The translations under genes and the position numbers were made by a program. Below the pieces are notes generated by a model. The model had not been told where the DNA came from, made no database searches, and worked only from the letters and a program-made list of their open reading frames with translations. Source: Gnetum montanum (Eukaryota; Streptophyta; Gnetopsida; Gnetales; Gnetaceae). From it: a stretch of 64,000 nucleotides of DNA. Positions 37,201 to 49,899 of this stretch are shown here, piece after piece (the first letter of the stretch is position 1; every line of letters starts with the position of its first letter). The DNA lies in NCBI GenBank assembly GCA_015680685.1, contig MNCI01026431.1, positions 291,408 to 355,407 of the forward strand. The letters are read 5' to 3'.

Positions 37201-38330
37201 ATCAAAATTATTCAAAGTACACTTCTAGTAATCTTGAGGTCCACTAGAGTCGATTACACTTGTAAAACTTGGTTGTTTCATTTCTTCTTGACTTACTATG
37301 CTGAGGATAAGTGAGGACTACCCTAGGCCAACATAGTCCTTGCTTAGGCCTAGCGTAGTCCACTTGAAACACTTAAAAATTAACATAAAGCACCTCAAAA
37401 CCTATTTCTTAGAAGCTTTGGGGCAATTCCAGAGTCGATTTCAATACTAAAACTTACTTTTAACAACTCTTGGAATGCAACTACACTGGAGAGGACTAGG
37501 ACTATGTTGGGCTAGCATAGTCACTACCTAGGCCTAGCATAGTGCATTCCAAGATGCCTAAAATAGCTCTAGAATTGCCCAAATTGACTCTTGGAAAGAC
37601 CTAGGACCTTGCTAGAGCATGCTTGAACCCTAGAACCCTAGAAAAAAAAGTCAAAACTCATTCTTTTTCAACTTTTTCTAATTTGGAGTCCTAGACTACA
37701 CTAGGAACTACATTCCCAGTGTAGTCCCATGGCATCCAACCATCCAAGGCCCAAGTAGGTAGGAAAACTAGCAAATTTGGCCTCAAAACCCTAGCTGTCA
37801 ATACCAGTAATCCCAGAATCTCATTAAGATGGTCAATTAAGCTTCAAAACCTACCAAAATCTATTTCTCACCCTTGACTATGCTAAGGAAGCAAGGGAAT
37901 ACACTGGGCCACCATAGTCCCACTAGGGAGGGAAAATGTGATGATGAAAACCAAGAGCAACTAGCCTAGAATAGCCCAAAATTAACCTAGAATGAATAGA
38001 ATCTTGTCCACATGGATCCTAAGGGCAAATTTCATTTTTTTAGCCCTAGAAATCCCATGGATAGAGTCATCCCTTGTGACTATGTTGGGACCTACTAACC
38101 TAGTGTAGTCACCTTTTGGAACATGGTTTTTAGCCTTTTGGATAGCCAAAATGGTGTCAGAACTTGCCAATCTCCAATACCTACCCCCTGAGCTAGCTGT
38201 TTAGACCATTGGAAGTCCAAAAATGACCATACCAAGCCTTGGAAAATTTCCTTAAAGGTCAACTACACTAGATGCAGGTAGGACTATGTTGGGCTACTGT
38301 AGTCAGTGGTAGGGCCCAATTTAGTCACAT
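34300..38330. repeat. about 185-bp tandem repeat array with palindromic core, element B
   Basis: Roughly 17 diverged units. Each has one GACTA[CT][GA]CT-type word, then a short purine stretch, then an inverted repeat such as 35,467-35,491: left arm GGACTATGCT, 5-base loop, right arm AGCATAGTCC. A further half site GGCC.AGCATAGTCC follows, and then about 120 bp of less conserved A/T-rich sequence. Core starts near 35,467, 35,660, 35,843, 36,027, 36,217, 36,413 and 36,596 show the period. No coding frame is conserved between units. The array lies directly upstream of the antisense gene. Confidence 0.9.
34489..34495 (-). promoter_or_regulatory. putative TATA box of antisense gene, copy B
   Basis: On the minus strand the sequence GGGTATAAATTTATAAAC lies about 225 bp upstream of the exon 1 ATG. 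A related T/A block lies at the same distance in copy A. The promoter assignment is inference. Confidence 0.4.
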
Positions 38331-38685
38331 AAAAATGTGTTAATTTTACTTCAAAATAGTTCCAAAATGATCCTCTCATGTCCCCAAGCTCTCTTGATAA
38401 CCTTATAACCCTATACCATGGCCCACTAAAGTCTAAAATTGGCAAAATCTAACCTTGTTTGACCAACATCAACTAATTTTTTCCATATGTATTCCATTCT
38501 ATGTAATTTGACTTTGTTTTTGGCCTTTTTAAACATTATTGACCATTTTTCTTATCAATTAACTTTTTATTTTAGCATGTTCACCTTATTTTCTCTTTTA
38601 TGGCCTTGGATTGACCATATATGGCCTTGGATTAACCATATATGGCCTTTGTGTAATCTCATTGGTCATTTTCATAGTTTTCTAT
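38331..38685 (+). other. pre-pol remnant of element B
   Basis: This aligns with 54,331-54,680 in element A (shared CTCTCATGTSCSCTAACTCT-like text and repeated 'TATGGCCTTGGATTRACC' phrases). It stops at about 38,685, where LTR sequence begins in mid-U3; this is the left edge of the deletion that removed pol. Confidence 0.7.
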
Positions 38686-40006
38686 AGGGGTATAGCCCCA
38701 ACTACGTTGGAGCCATCTACAATAGTCATTGGAACTACACCTGCAATAGTCACTAGAAGTACACTAGCTGCAACAACTACCTCCAACTTAGTCATCACTG
38801 AAACCTAGCAGAAGTGCAATGTTGGTGTTATTGGAATTTCTAGTTTTCAACAATGCCTAGTGTAGTTCTAAGTCAACAATAGCCAACATAGACAACATTC
38901 ACCACCAGGTGGAGCACTTTCCAATGGGATCCATCATTTCTATAGCTTTCAAACACCCTTCTAGTTCCCAACCCTTGTCCCATTTTCCAACACCTCCAAT
39001 GTAGTCATAGAAGCCTATTTACTATTTATAGTAAATGGATGTGCTTGTGGATGTAGGCCATTCTAGACTTAGCACAAATGGCAACTATGTTGGTAGTTGT
39101 TCAATGGACTATGCTAAGAGTAGTTAGTGAACTACGCTAAGTGAACTACATTAACTAGACTATGCTAACAAAAATAGCTATTGTAGATCTCCAATCAATA
39201 GTAATCTATTAGTAATTAATTGTAGTCAACAATAGGCCTAAAAACAACAACCCTAACCCTATAAAAATCCAACATTGATACCATAGAATAGTTTTGAATT
39301 TTGACATTTTGCAACCTATATTGTGGTAGTTTTGCATTCCATACAACAATTCTGAGCACATTGGCATTTCAAAAATCATCTGGCAGCAACACCATTTTCC
39401 ATTCCCATCCATCATAAGCCATTACGACCTCACCCAATAGTGCCATTTGGTAGCAGAAACTAGGACTACACTGAGCATAGAGACTCTTATGTGATACCAA
39501 TCCTATTTCCATTTTTCAGACTTGATGGAAACCAAAGGAAAGTTGTAGAAAACTGGAGCTGGGAAGAAATTGATCATGGAGGTAGCCTTCTCCAATGGAC
39601 TTCAAGCTTCAGCTAGCAACTTCTTGAGATCTTCGCATAAACTTGTACTTTGTGAACCCAATTCTTTTATATTTTTATATATAAAATTGATTATTCATGA
39701 TTTGAAATTTTTGGTTTCCATTTCATTTTTGCATATATTTCTGTAACTACAATTCTGTTCCCATTTCCTTTTAACTAGATTTATCTATGTTTTTATTTTT
39801 GTTCCCATTTTCATTTTTGATTTCACATATGAACCCATTTATGTTTCCACAACAATTTTCTTTTATGTTTTCTAAGTCCCTAGGCGATTGACAAGATCAT
39901 CTAGGGCACCCTAAGTCCCATTTTTTAGAGGCCCTTAGGATTTAGGGTTGAGGCTACTATGCTAGATCTTTTGGTTTTTCAATGACCAATTTTTCCTGTT
40001 GCAACA
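38686..40006 (+). repeat. Tat element B 3' LTR, 5'-truncated
   Basis: It begins at the phrase TAGGGGTATAGCCCCAACTAC, which is about 240 bp into the complete LTRs, and ends GTTGCAACA at 40,006. Its wording in the second half (TTTTATGTTTTCTAAGTCCCTAGG) pairs it with 25,091-26,682. TATA box at 39,260-39,267. Confidence 0.85.
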
Positions 40007-40265
40007 ATTTTGTTTTTCGTCATTTTTTTTGTCATTCCATTTTGCATAGTTCCTACTGTGACATTCATTTTCCATCTAGTAAGTAAACCTCTTTTCCATT
40101 TTTCATTTTCATCATTCAACAACCCTACCTTTCTATTTTTGGTACACCACATTAGTAGAATTCCCTACTTGCTACATTTTTTGACAAAATAGTAAAAATC
40201 CAAAAAACTCAATTTTCAACATGTCATTTCAATAGTCAACCAAGTTGCCTTACAACTATACCAAC
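40007..40265 (+). other. Tat element A 5' leader, second part
   Basis: This aligns with the second half of element B's leader (CAACAACC..CCT, CTATTTTT.G, CCTACTTGCTACAT, TTTTCAACATG). It holds no open frame of note. Confidence 0.6.
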
Positions 40266-43200
40266 AATGGGTCTGATCAATAGCACATAAGATTTTATGA
40301 TCCTAAAGACCCAACCATGATGGAATGTAGGCAATCCCTAAGACATAGGGGGCAAAGTCCTGGAATGAAGAGCACTATAACTTCATTTGTGCTAAGATCC
40401 ATGTTGGCATGCTAATCCCATGAGTAGAAGTAGAAGCTAAAAGGGAATTTGAGCTCATCCATCATAATGGAAAAGAGTATATTCCCTCCCCCTATAACCA
40501 AATACCCCTTAATGACATCTATGCTAGCATGTTAGTCCTCATTATTGAGGTTGACAAAGACAACATAAAGGCTACCTTTGATGGGCAAGTAGAGGAGGAA
40601 GATGAATTCAAGGCAAAGTCTAAGCTTGAAAACCTTTTAGGGGAACTCTTCCAAGAAGGAACTCCCAAGGCCATAGTTCCCACCTCTACCCCCTTTGTCT
40701 CCATCATACCTAATCATGTTCGGGCACATACTAGTCATTACCATGCACCAAGCACAATTAGTGCCACATCTAACCTTCTTCCATCTTTTCATGTCCCTTG
40801 TGACCTAGCCTAGGTTAGTACTATTGACGTCAGCGTTGACTACCACTAACCTATTGACCAACCATGTGGGGCATGGAACCACAAGCGGCCCAAGGATCAC
40901 ACACCCCCTTTGTTCTATTTGTGCCTCAGATACTGACACAGACATCCTTCTTCCATTTTGGCCCATAGAACACAGTTATGATGCAACCTATTCCCTCTGT
41001 ATTACAACCAATAGTAAGACCACAAGCATTACAACTCACGTCTCAGCCCTTTGTCCAAAACCCACAACTGATAAGAACACCTCAAGGACTAAATCAAGCT
41101 TTCTAGATGATCCAAGAATTGATGGAAGAGTTAAGGAAACTCAAAGTCTTAATATCCTAGATTGTAAAGATAATGGGCTTCTACCAAGATGATCCCATTA
41201 GTCCTACAATCCCATAGCTAACTCTTCCTCTTGGTGTCCCTATGCCATAGTTCACTAAGTATAATGGCAAAGGTAATCCAAACACTAACCTGATTACCTT
41301 TTACTCTGAGTGCTTGTTGTTGTAGGTGTGGCCACATACTATTATGTGAATATTTCCTATGTATTTAGTAGGAAAAGAACTTGACTAGTACCATGCCTTG
41401 CCAAGGAGATCCATATCCTATTTTGATGAACTAATTTTGCAATTCATTATCGATTTCAAGTATAACTTAAAACCTGATACCACACTTAACCAACTAATGA
41501 AAGTCAAGCAAGGGCTCCTTAAGCTAGTGCAGAAGTTCATCCAACAATGGAACACTCTACTTAACAATATACTAGAGCCAACTACAGAAACACATCTATT
41601 ATCTATCTTCAAGGGGATAGTTAACGACTTCATAAAGTCAAAATTATATTACCTCAATCCACGGTCTCTTAGTTAAGCCTTTTACTAGACTAAAAATATA
41701 GAAGATGCCACAAAAGCTAACCATGATCTTGCCTATGTAGCATATAAGAAATAACATGCTAGTAAAGATAAACAGAAGGGGAGGCAAAATAACGTAGTAG
41801 TAGCAATTGTAACTAAGGAGAGCAAATCAACTAACCAAGGGTCAAAGACTAACCAATCCAAGGTCCCTATTGCCAAAAATGACAACCAACCTCAACCTTT
41901 GGGGCCATTACATTAATTGTTTCTTGGCCCAACTTCACATAAAATGGTGAATCAAAGTATACTAAGTTACCCCTTAAGCCTTCTGAGCTTCTAGACCAAT
42001 TGTTAAAGAGTGGTAGGATCCAGTACAGATAGCTGACTGAGATTGCCCATAAAAGGCATGATAGGTTATGAAAAATAGTGAAAGGCCCACTTGAGCAACT
42101 AAAGATGACCCTTTAGTGCTAAAATACTTTAAGCTCGACTACTTTTACCATTATCATTAGTTTCTGGGTCATGATACCGATTTTTACCTTGCGCTTAAAG
42201 AAGACATGCAAAAGATGACTAATAGAGTGGAACTAGTATTAAACACTTCAAACCTAGTTAGGCCATGAAACCAGTTGATGCATGTATATAATGACCCATT
42301 GAACACCAACAACAATTTGTACATTATATCAACATTCAATGTTGATGACAATCAAATCTTACGAGTGAGCCATTCATGATTCAAGTATCCCCTTGCAATG
42401 AAAGGGGCTCTTCAGTTTCTGCTAGCTTAAGATCCCTTTTGTTGTAAGGGTACCATCACGAATGCGTCCTAAGAAGCCTTTTGTCATCAGGGTGGCCCAG
42501 CCCTCTACAACACAACCTACCCCAACAATAGAACAACAACCACTCATGGTGGCCAATGCAACGTCTTCTTCTTCACAAACAACCAAGGATAATAAGAAAT
42601 CCCCAAACAAAAAATAGAAGAAGAATATGTAGAAAGGCAAGAACAACACTGATAAGTAGACCAGGTTAGGGAAGGAAGTGGGCCTGCCATAGCCCACTCC
42701 CATTTCATCTAATCCCATGACTGCTACAACTCAAGTTGCTTCAACAAGTAAACCATAGGAGGAAACAAAACCTTAAGAAGAAAAGAGAGAAGTTAGATCA
42801 TAACAACAACCCAAGCATGAAGTTCATACTTTGGGGTGCATGGAGGAAGTCAGGAACAAAAAATTAACCAATAACAACAAAGACTACCTCAACGCGATGG
42901 AACAAGTTAAGCAAATACTCAAACAAAAGAACACAACCTTGATCTTGTATAACTTAGTCATGAATTCTACTGCACACCATGAAGCATTGGTTAAGATGCT
43001 AACCTTCATTCCTAGTAGTGAAGACATCCCCACTAATGAAGCGTCTATCCATGAAGTCATGGTATCCTCTTCACCTAAGGAATCGAAGTCAACATCGCTG
43101 GTGTTTTGCAATAGTGAAGTCAAAATAAATCCCCAAAATGGTAAAGTAATCAAGGTGCTTTTCTTTATAGCCATACAGGTTAGGAAATATAAAGTACATA

Positions 43201-43802
43201 GGATGCATATAGATGATGGAGTGGTAACCAACATCATACCCTATACCATCATTGAATGCTTAGGCCTAATAGAAAAAATGTAACATACGATGAACTTAGC
43301 CGTTAAATCCTTTAATAGATTGTGGGTTGCATTCAAGGGTTTCATTTCTCCAGATTTTGTGGTAGGGGAGTAATTCCCTATAATGACAAATTTCTTGGTG
43401 GTGGAAGAAACACTAGGATTCAACCTCATCTTGGGAAGACATTGGTTGGTCCAATTGTAGGCTATGTCTTCACCTATTCACCAAGAAATTCACTTATCTT
43501 ACAATGGAGGTGATTTCATTATTCATGGAAAAAGTGCGGTCCCCATAGCTGTTAACAATGTTGATGTAGAATATGGGTTCAAAGTGGAGTTTCAGGAAGA
43601 AACTCCTACCATTGGCCATAAAATCAAAGAGGTTGATGGAGCCAAAGAGGCCAAAGTGAACAATGAGAAACCCATCAATGAGCTATGGGAAGAGCTCCCC
43701 TTCGACATTTTCAGTGAAGGAGATGGAGAATATAAACTCATGCAAAATAGATCATATACATTTCCCAATATCTCAAAGATTAGGAAACACTTACACAAGT
43801 GA
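40266..43802 (+). pseudogene. Tat element A gag-protease
   Basis: This has the same domain order as in element B. N-terminal: RFYDPKDPTMMECRQSL near 40,291. Middle: DEFKAKSKLENLLGELFQ near 40,600. Capsid: KYNGKGNPNTNLITF near 41,259, ILQFIIDFKYNLKPDTTLN, LMKVKQGLLKLVQKFIQQWN, LLSIFKGIVNDFIKSKLYYL to 41,660. The zinc region near 42,135 reads LDYFYHYH..LGHDTDFYLALKE, with Tyr for the metal-binding Cys residues. Protease: YKVHRMHIDDGVVTNIIPY near 43,190, where D-S-G is expected and D-D-G is found, then FLVVEETLGFNLILGRHWL near 43,392. After a Glu-rich tail the frame ends SKIRKHLHK then TGA, as in B. Stops are fewer than in B. Confidence 0.86.
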
Positions 43803-44589
43803 TATATGCTCCTAATCCTTCTTAAACCCTATGCACTTACAATGCTATAACTATATGTACTTATAGCTCGATAGCCTAGTTTATACTTTGCTTATTTCTA
43901 TTTTTGTTACCTTGTTTTCCTATATGTTGAATTCTTTGTTCACCTATAGCTTAAATTCTACCTTTTTTTTACATTATTTTATCATTGAAGCCTTTTTCTC
44001 TTTACTTAAAAAAAGCCAAAAATGTCACAAAAATTTTAAAACTAAAAAATCCATAAAAATTTAAAAAACATGAAATAACAAAAAAAAATATGCATTTTCT
44101 TTTAAGTACCACATGGCCCACCATGGCCTTAAACTAGCAAATACCACACAACTTTTCATAGCCTTAAACTAGCAAATACCACATGGCTCACCATGGCCTT
44201 AAACTACCAAAATACCGCACGGCCTGCCATGACCTTAAATTGGCAAATACCATATGGTCCACCATGGCCTAAAGCTAGCAAACAACCTTATATCTCATTT
44301 TCACTTTAGTTATGACTTTGTTCCAAAATTGTTTTAACTTTCTATCACATGACAACCAAGTCTAGCCAACATAGCCAAAACATAGATTACAACATAGAAC
44401 CATAACATAAACAAAACCATAATGCTATAACATCATAACCCAAAATTAAAATTAAAGTTAAAACATTCATAATATCATAGTCATAGGCAAATCAACCATC
44501 CAAAAAATAAACTGTTTTGGCTAACACTAGTCATACATCATCATCAACATGAAATAAAAACAACTAAAACTAAAAAGAAACTAAGGGAA
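43803..44589. other. spacer after protease in element A, with GGCC-TTAAACT tandem units
   Basis: At 44,107-44,285 there are about five diverged units of 37-45 bp with the phrases CACCATGGCCTTAAACTAGC and AAATACCACATGG. The rest is A/T-rich and includes the 3' flank of the antisense gene. No coding signal on the plus strand. Confidence 0.65.
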
Positions 44590-47500
44590 CTAAGGAGCAT
44601 CTAGTTGAGGAGGTGTAGCATCATCTTCACCATCACCACTAGGGCTGCTGATGTCTTTTGGTACCTGTAACATGACAAAACAAAGCTAATTAGTAACCAA
44701 CACACATTAAGACAAACTAAATAAGATAAAAAAAACAAAACCAAAACTAAAAGCAAGCACACATGAGATGGTTCCAAAGCCACATGTTCTTTGGAAAAGC
44801 TCTAAAGACCAACATCTAGATGGTGGAGGAGTTCATCTTTAGACATGTTGGCCTAGTCCGCATCCCCAAGATCAATACCCATTAGGATATTAGCCTTGTT
44901 AATGTCACTCCATGCAGCGAGCTCATGATAGAACGTGGAAATACTTACTTCCCTTGAGGTGGTAGTGATATGATAAGTAGTGGAATTTTCTATAACTAGG
45001 TTCATTGCAAACATCTTATAGACCTCCTCTACATTTATGTCCATCATGAATAATTCGAGCTTCCATTGCTCTGTAGACTCATCCTTTAGCCAGTTAAGGT
45101 AGGCATCCTATTTGGCTTTGTACATTCATTTGTGGTTCTTTTATGTACAATTCCACTTAAGGACCCAACCATAGTATTCTTTCCACTCACTAGCCTTGTG
45201 GTTGATGAGATCGATTTGGAGCTTTTGTTCTACTACATGCCTAGCAAGGGCAGCCTTATCTTGGATTGCACTCCAATAACATGCCCAAGTTATTTTCCTA
45301 GTGCACAAGGAGTCTCTATTCTCCACTTGGGCTTTTATGAAGTCTCTGCAATCCTTGAGGTCTGTCACCTCCTCTTTTAGCTTCTTGTTCTCCTCCCTTA
45401 ATGCTATAACTTGTTCCCATAGGAACTTGTTGGAGCATTTGCATTCCCATAGGAACATAGCAGATGAGAGTGCACACCCAATGACATCCTCATATATTCC
45501 ATGTAGGACATTCTCTAAATCAAAAGGTAAATGAGGCAATGTGTTAACCTTCACTAGCTTGTTAATATCCCATCTCAGTTTAGGCACTATAACCAACATA
45601 AAACAATGTCCAACAAATAAAACCATTTAGTAACAAAAACTACATAACCATAAAAATTGAATAAAAATAAAAAATATAAAAAATAATAAAGGAAAAACAA
45701 CTTAAAATTCTTACCAATCTTAGGGGATATCTATTGCAACCAGCTGATCATATCTTTAGCTACAACTTACATCAATTCAAGTTTTTCAAGGGCTTCCACC
45801 CATGGTTGCATGTGGAAGGTAGAAGTTGAAGCCTCTACCTATGGCTCTTGGGCTACAAAAATTGTAGTAATTAATCAACAACCATAGCCAAAGATAGACA
45901 GGAATCAATGAAAGATAACATGTACAACACTTAAAAAATCAAAGATCACACATACCTGAGAGGTCCTCTGATATGGCAATCGAAGGTTCACTTAATTGTG
46001 GATCCTCTAGCATAGCATCAAAGTAGCCCATAGGAGGAAGAGAAGGTAAGTCATCATTCTACAATGCATCATCCTCATAATGCTTTAAAGTCTTCTCTTC
46101 CCAACATTGTAATTCTTCCTCTTTCTAATGCATTCGCTCCTTCTCAGCTACTGTTGCTATGGCCCTGGCTTCCTGTTCTTGTTGCTTATCTATAAGAACA
46201 TCAATCATAAAAACATAGAAAAACTTAGCATGTTTTTTTCTATAAAAACATGTAACTAACTTAGAACCATAACTTTAAAACAAATTAATGAAATAATAAA
46301 CCAAGATATGACATACCTCTAACTTCATGGTGCACATCTCTAAGTTGGATGGTCAACCTAGGCTTCTTCACAAGCTCCTCGATCACTAGTGCTAGTTGAT
46401 CAACCAAAGGCCTCTTAAGCTTGGCCATAGCTACCCCCTCAGCCTCTTTGCATAGCTTTCAAGCCTTCTTGATGCTAGATGCTATTGTGACAGGTTTCGC
46501 CCCCATGCTATTAGGGGATATACAATGCCTACCACTAATCCCCTTAATAGTGATAGATAAAAATTTACAAATAGCTTCTAGTAGGACCTAGATCTATGTT
46601 GTTGGAGCAAGGAGCTTCACCCAACGTTTGGTGAGTTGGATGGATCTTGGGTAATTCATCGTCCATCCTTCCTCATCACTTGGAACTCCACAAACCTCCA
46701 TAAGTAAGCTGCAAATAGTGCAAAGTGCACATGGAACTTTGTAGTAAGGTTGTTATGAAGCTTTTGGATCTCCCACTATATCCCAAAGACCAAGTGTGCA
46801 ACTCAGTTGAATCGAGCATCGTCAAAGAACACTTGCTTCAATGCCTAAGCTTGCTCCACACCCAAGATCTTTCTCTATGATAACAATGTGGGAAATGCCT
46901 AGGATCAAAATAAGGGATACATTTCTCTAACTAATGATGACTTGATTTTCTTTAGAGAGTATCCCTTGGTATCACGATGAGTGTTTAGCCACTTCTCTAC
47001 TTCCTCTTGGTGATCCACCTCCCTATCTACTTTGGCGATAACTAACATGCCATCATTTGGAATGCCAAATTGTCACTGAAGGTGGATGGACTAACATCCA
47101 AAATAATAGTCACACTTTGAACCTGGGTGATGAACTTCCTAACTTCTTGGGCTAAAGGAGTTAATGATGTTCAACATCTCCGTAGTAGGAATGATTGGGC
47201 CTGGGACCATGAAGAGGTCAAACAAGCCCATGTGTACAAGTCTCGCATGTATAACATCAGAGGCATAGTCTAATAGCTAGTCTTGTGAGGATTTCATCTC
47301 ACTGAATTGGAGGATTACGATCTCCTTAGCACATCTTGAAGTGACAATCGTAACTTCAACTAATGGAGTGGCCTCTGCAACATAATGAAAGGATAGCCCA
47401 TTAGTCTTAGCATAGGTGCATCATGTAAAGCAAATGACAAAAAAAAAAATATAACTATGTTAAAATAAAAATACAACTATTTAAACAACCAAAGCCAAAA

Positions 47501-49846
47501 TATCTAGAAAATGGTAGTATTTGAATAACTTAAAATTAACAAACTAAAAACACTCACTTTCCCTATTTGATGTAAGCATTTTAGGAGCTCTAGGGGGTGG
47601 GTTTTTGTCTAAGTCATCAAGAGATGGGTTGGTTATCCATCAATCCATTCCCTAGGCATCTCGTATAAGCCTTAGGATGGCATCTAATGCTAGCTTTAAG
47701 ATCACCTTCCATTTTTTCCAACTCTATAAGCCTCATATTTGGGCTCTTGGTGAATACCTCTAAAGTTGTGTGGGCTAGTAGCAAGAGGTTGTCATCTCTA
47801 ATTAAGGCCCACTCATGCATCCTAAACGTATAAGTGAAACAACAAAAAATTATCATAACTTAAGTTTAGAACTATATAACATAACCATAAACCAAAGATA
47901 ACCTTACTTACCCCTCTATGTGACAAACAATTCTTGGAGAGTTTTGAAACAATGTATGTGCATGATGAATAATAATTAAAGTGTTGTCCCTATTATATTG
48001 ACTAAATTCAAGCATCTCCCAAATTGTTGATAATTTGTGACCCATAGTAGTAGTACCATAATTTTTTGCTCCTTTCATGCAAGATTTAGGTTTGTCCATC
48101 AAGAACTTGATGATTAAGCTAGAAGACCTTGGAAGGATGGTCTCTATGATCACCACTATAGCCTCAGTCATCAAGTGTGATCAAACCATCATACTAAAGT
48201 TTTGTAGGAGATAAGTGAGGAAGTCTTTGGCCCTTGGCCTGACCCATATCTCATTGTGATCCCACTTCATATCTGGAATTGGGGAGTTAGGCCTAGGGAG
48301 ATGGATACAACATAACAACCCCACCATCTCTATGACCACAAGGATGGGCTTCAAGAAGGCCCTGTAACATCCAACACACAACTATTATGACCATGCAAAT
48401 CAAAAACTAAAATTGAAAACTAGAATTAAACAAAGAATATAAAAATAATAGGCAAGATAACATTGAAACTGCTACATCAAATCTTATAGCCTTATAACCA
48501 TTAAACGTAATAAGAAACACTTAGGCAAAATATGAAACAGTTTGCCTAAAATGACAGTTTAGCACTAAAATTGTAACAATGATTGATTACAATTGAAAAC
48601 ATGGAATTGATAATTTAGAACTAAAAATGTAAAAGTGACAATATAGAACTAAATTCTCAATTTCCACATTGAAAATTTTCACTTAGACAAAAATCCAACA
48701 TAGAACTTAAGTTTGTAACTAGGATTCAACTAGAGTTCCACACTTAGCACCAAAATGGCCATAGGAAAATGCTTATAAAAAAATATGATTTTTTTTTTAC
48801 TTTGAACCAAATCACTTCTAGGCCCTTCCTAACATCTCAAGATATCTCCAAGACCATGGGACATTGTAGAAAAGTTTTTTTTTTACAATCTCAACGTTGC
48901 CCATATTCATAGGGGTAAATGCATAATAACCTGGTAACCATGATTTTGCACAACCAAATGGAAATGACCATAACTAATTAACTGCTCAAAAGAATTCAAT
49001 GATTCCATAGTTGTTGGAATTGTAAAATAATAACCTAAAATTCATTAATATGAAATCACAAAAAAATATTAACCATATCTTAAAAAAATTACATAAGTGA
49101 TCTAACCATGGTCATCATGCTGAAACCCATTTTCATGCAAGTAGACGAGAATGACCATAACAACCACTAGATAATTCATCCGAATTTAGTGATTCAAGAT
49201 TCATTGGAATTCTTGAATCATAAAATATAAAACCATAATAATAAAACTTATAATTTCTTAACTATTTATTGTAGAAAAAAAATACACAACTTAGATAGAA
49301 AATAGCCTTAGAACAGAAAACCCACTTGATGCAGCTTGACAAAAATAGCCATAGAAAATTATTTGTTAAGTGAAATTGAGTGGTTCAAAAATCCAATTGA
49401 CCAAAACATAGTATATAATAACCCTATAACCTTAGAAAAATTAAAAACCCAACCATTTTCTTAGAGAAAAATCCAAAAGTGACATTGCTTTTTTGAACAG
49501 AAAAAGCAAAAACCTAGGAAAATCATGAGAAAAACACTTAAACTTCAATGTAACCAAAATCCAAAGCCCAAGTAACATCGAAAATGAATAAACATGGCCA
49601 AAATATACAGTAGGATTTTCAAAAAATTTAAAAATAACAAATATACAAGCTAGATTTGAAAAATGGAACAACACCTAGAAAACAGAATACACAAAAAAGT
49701 AGAAAAATGGTAAGAGACTGGTACCTAGGAAAAATAGTAGTGGAGCTTTTTGCAATCCTTGGATGAGGTAGAAGTACTAGTCTTTCAACAATGGGATCCA
49801 CCTCCTCCAACATAGGATTCTTGACAGAAGTCATCTTCTTTTCCAT
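44590..49846 (-). pseudogene. antisense eight-exon gene embedded between protease and RT of element A; product unrecognised
   Basis: Exons (minus strand): 49,846-49,725; 48,361-47,912; 47,821-47,558; 47,374-46,317; 46,189-45,956; 45,852-45,715; 45,586-44,763; 44,664-44,590. All seven introns have GT and AG (e.g. GGG|GTAAGT at 47,911, GTTACAG| at 48,362); six are 90-185 bp, intron 1 is 1.36 kb. Phases at successive junctions are 2, 2, 1, 1, 1, 1, 0 and fit the open frames; exon 3 has one 1-nt shift and exon 4 another. About 1,050 codons: MEKKMTSVKNPMLEE start; exon 2 AFLKPILVVIEMVGLLC; exon 3 MHEWALIRDDNLLLLAHTTL; exon 4 basic stretch AKLKRPLVDQLALVIEELVK; exon 5 Glu-rich; exon 7 coiled-coil LREENKKLKEEVTDLKD; acidic C-terminus SGDGEDDATPPQLDAP-stop. 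I recognise no domain. It is probably a captured gene or an unusual accessory ORF. Stops are mostly CGA/CAG/CAA decay. Confidence 0.8.
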
Positions 49847-49899
49847 ATTGATGGAAACATGTCTTGAAATCTAGAAAATACATGGTTCTTGGGAAGCCT

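Larger units (their letters stand above)
25091..40006 (+). mobile_element. Tat/Ogre-like element B, internally deleted, nested in A
   Basis: Element B is bounded by LTRs at 25,091-26,682 and 38,686-40,006 (the latter lacks its first 240 or so bases). It carries 5' leader, gag-protease, a shortened antisense gene and a repeat array. The entire pol region and the start of the 3' LTR have been deleted (junction near 38,685). It sits inside A's leader: A's leader before 25,090 and after 40,007 aligns in order with B's uninterrupted leader 26,683-27,257. A low-complexity ATTTT may be the target duplication, but this is not decisive. Confidence 0.8.

Noticed and set aside
34300-38330. Regular repeats as a CRISPR array
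   Set aside because: The units are about 185 bp, diverged, in a plant retrotransposon, without constant repeat and unique spacer structure.
45141-45626. 161-aa minus-strand ORF as a stand-alone gene
   Set aside because: It is the middle of exon 7 of the antisense gene; the frame continues on both sides through a splice acceptor at 45,587 and beyond decayed stops.
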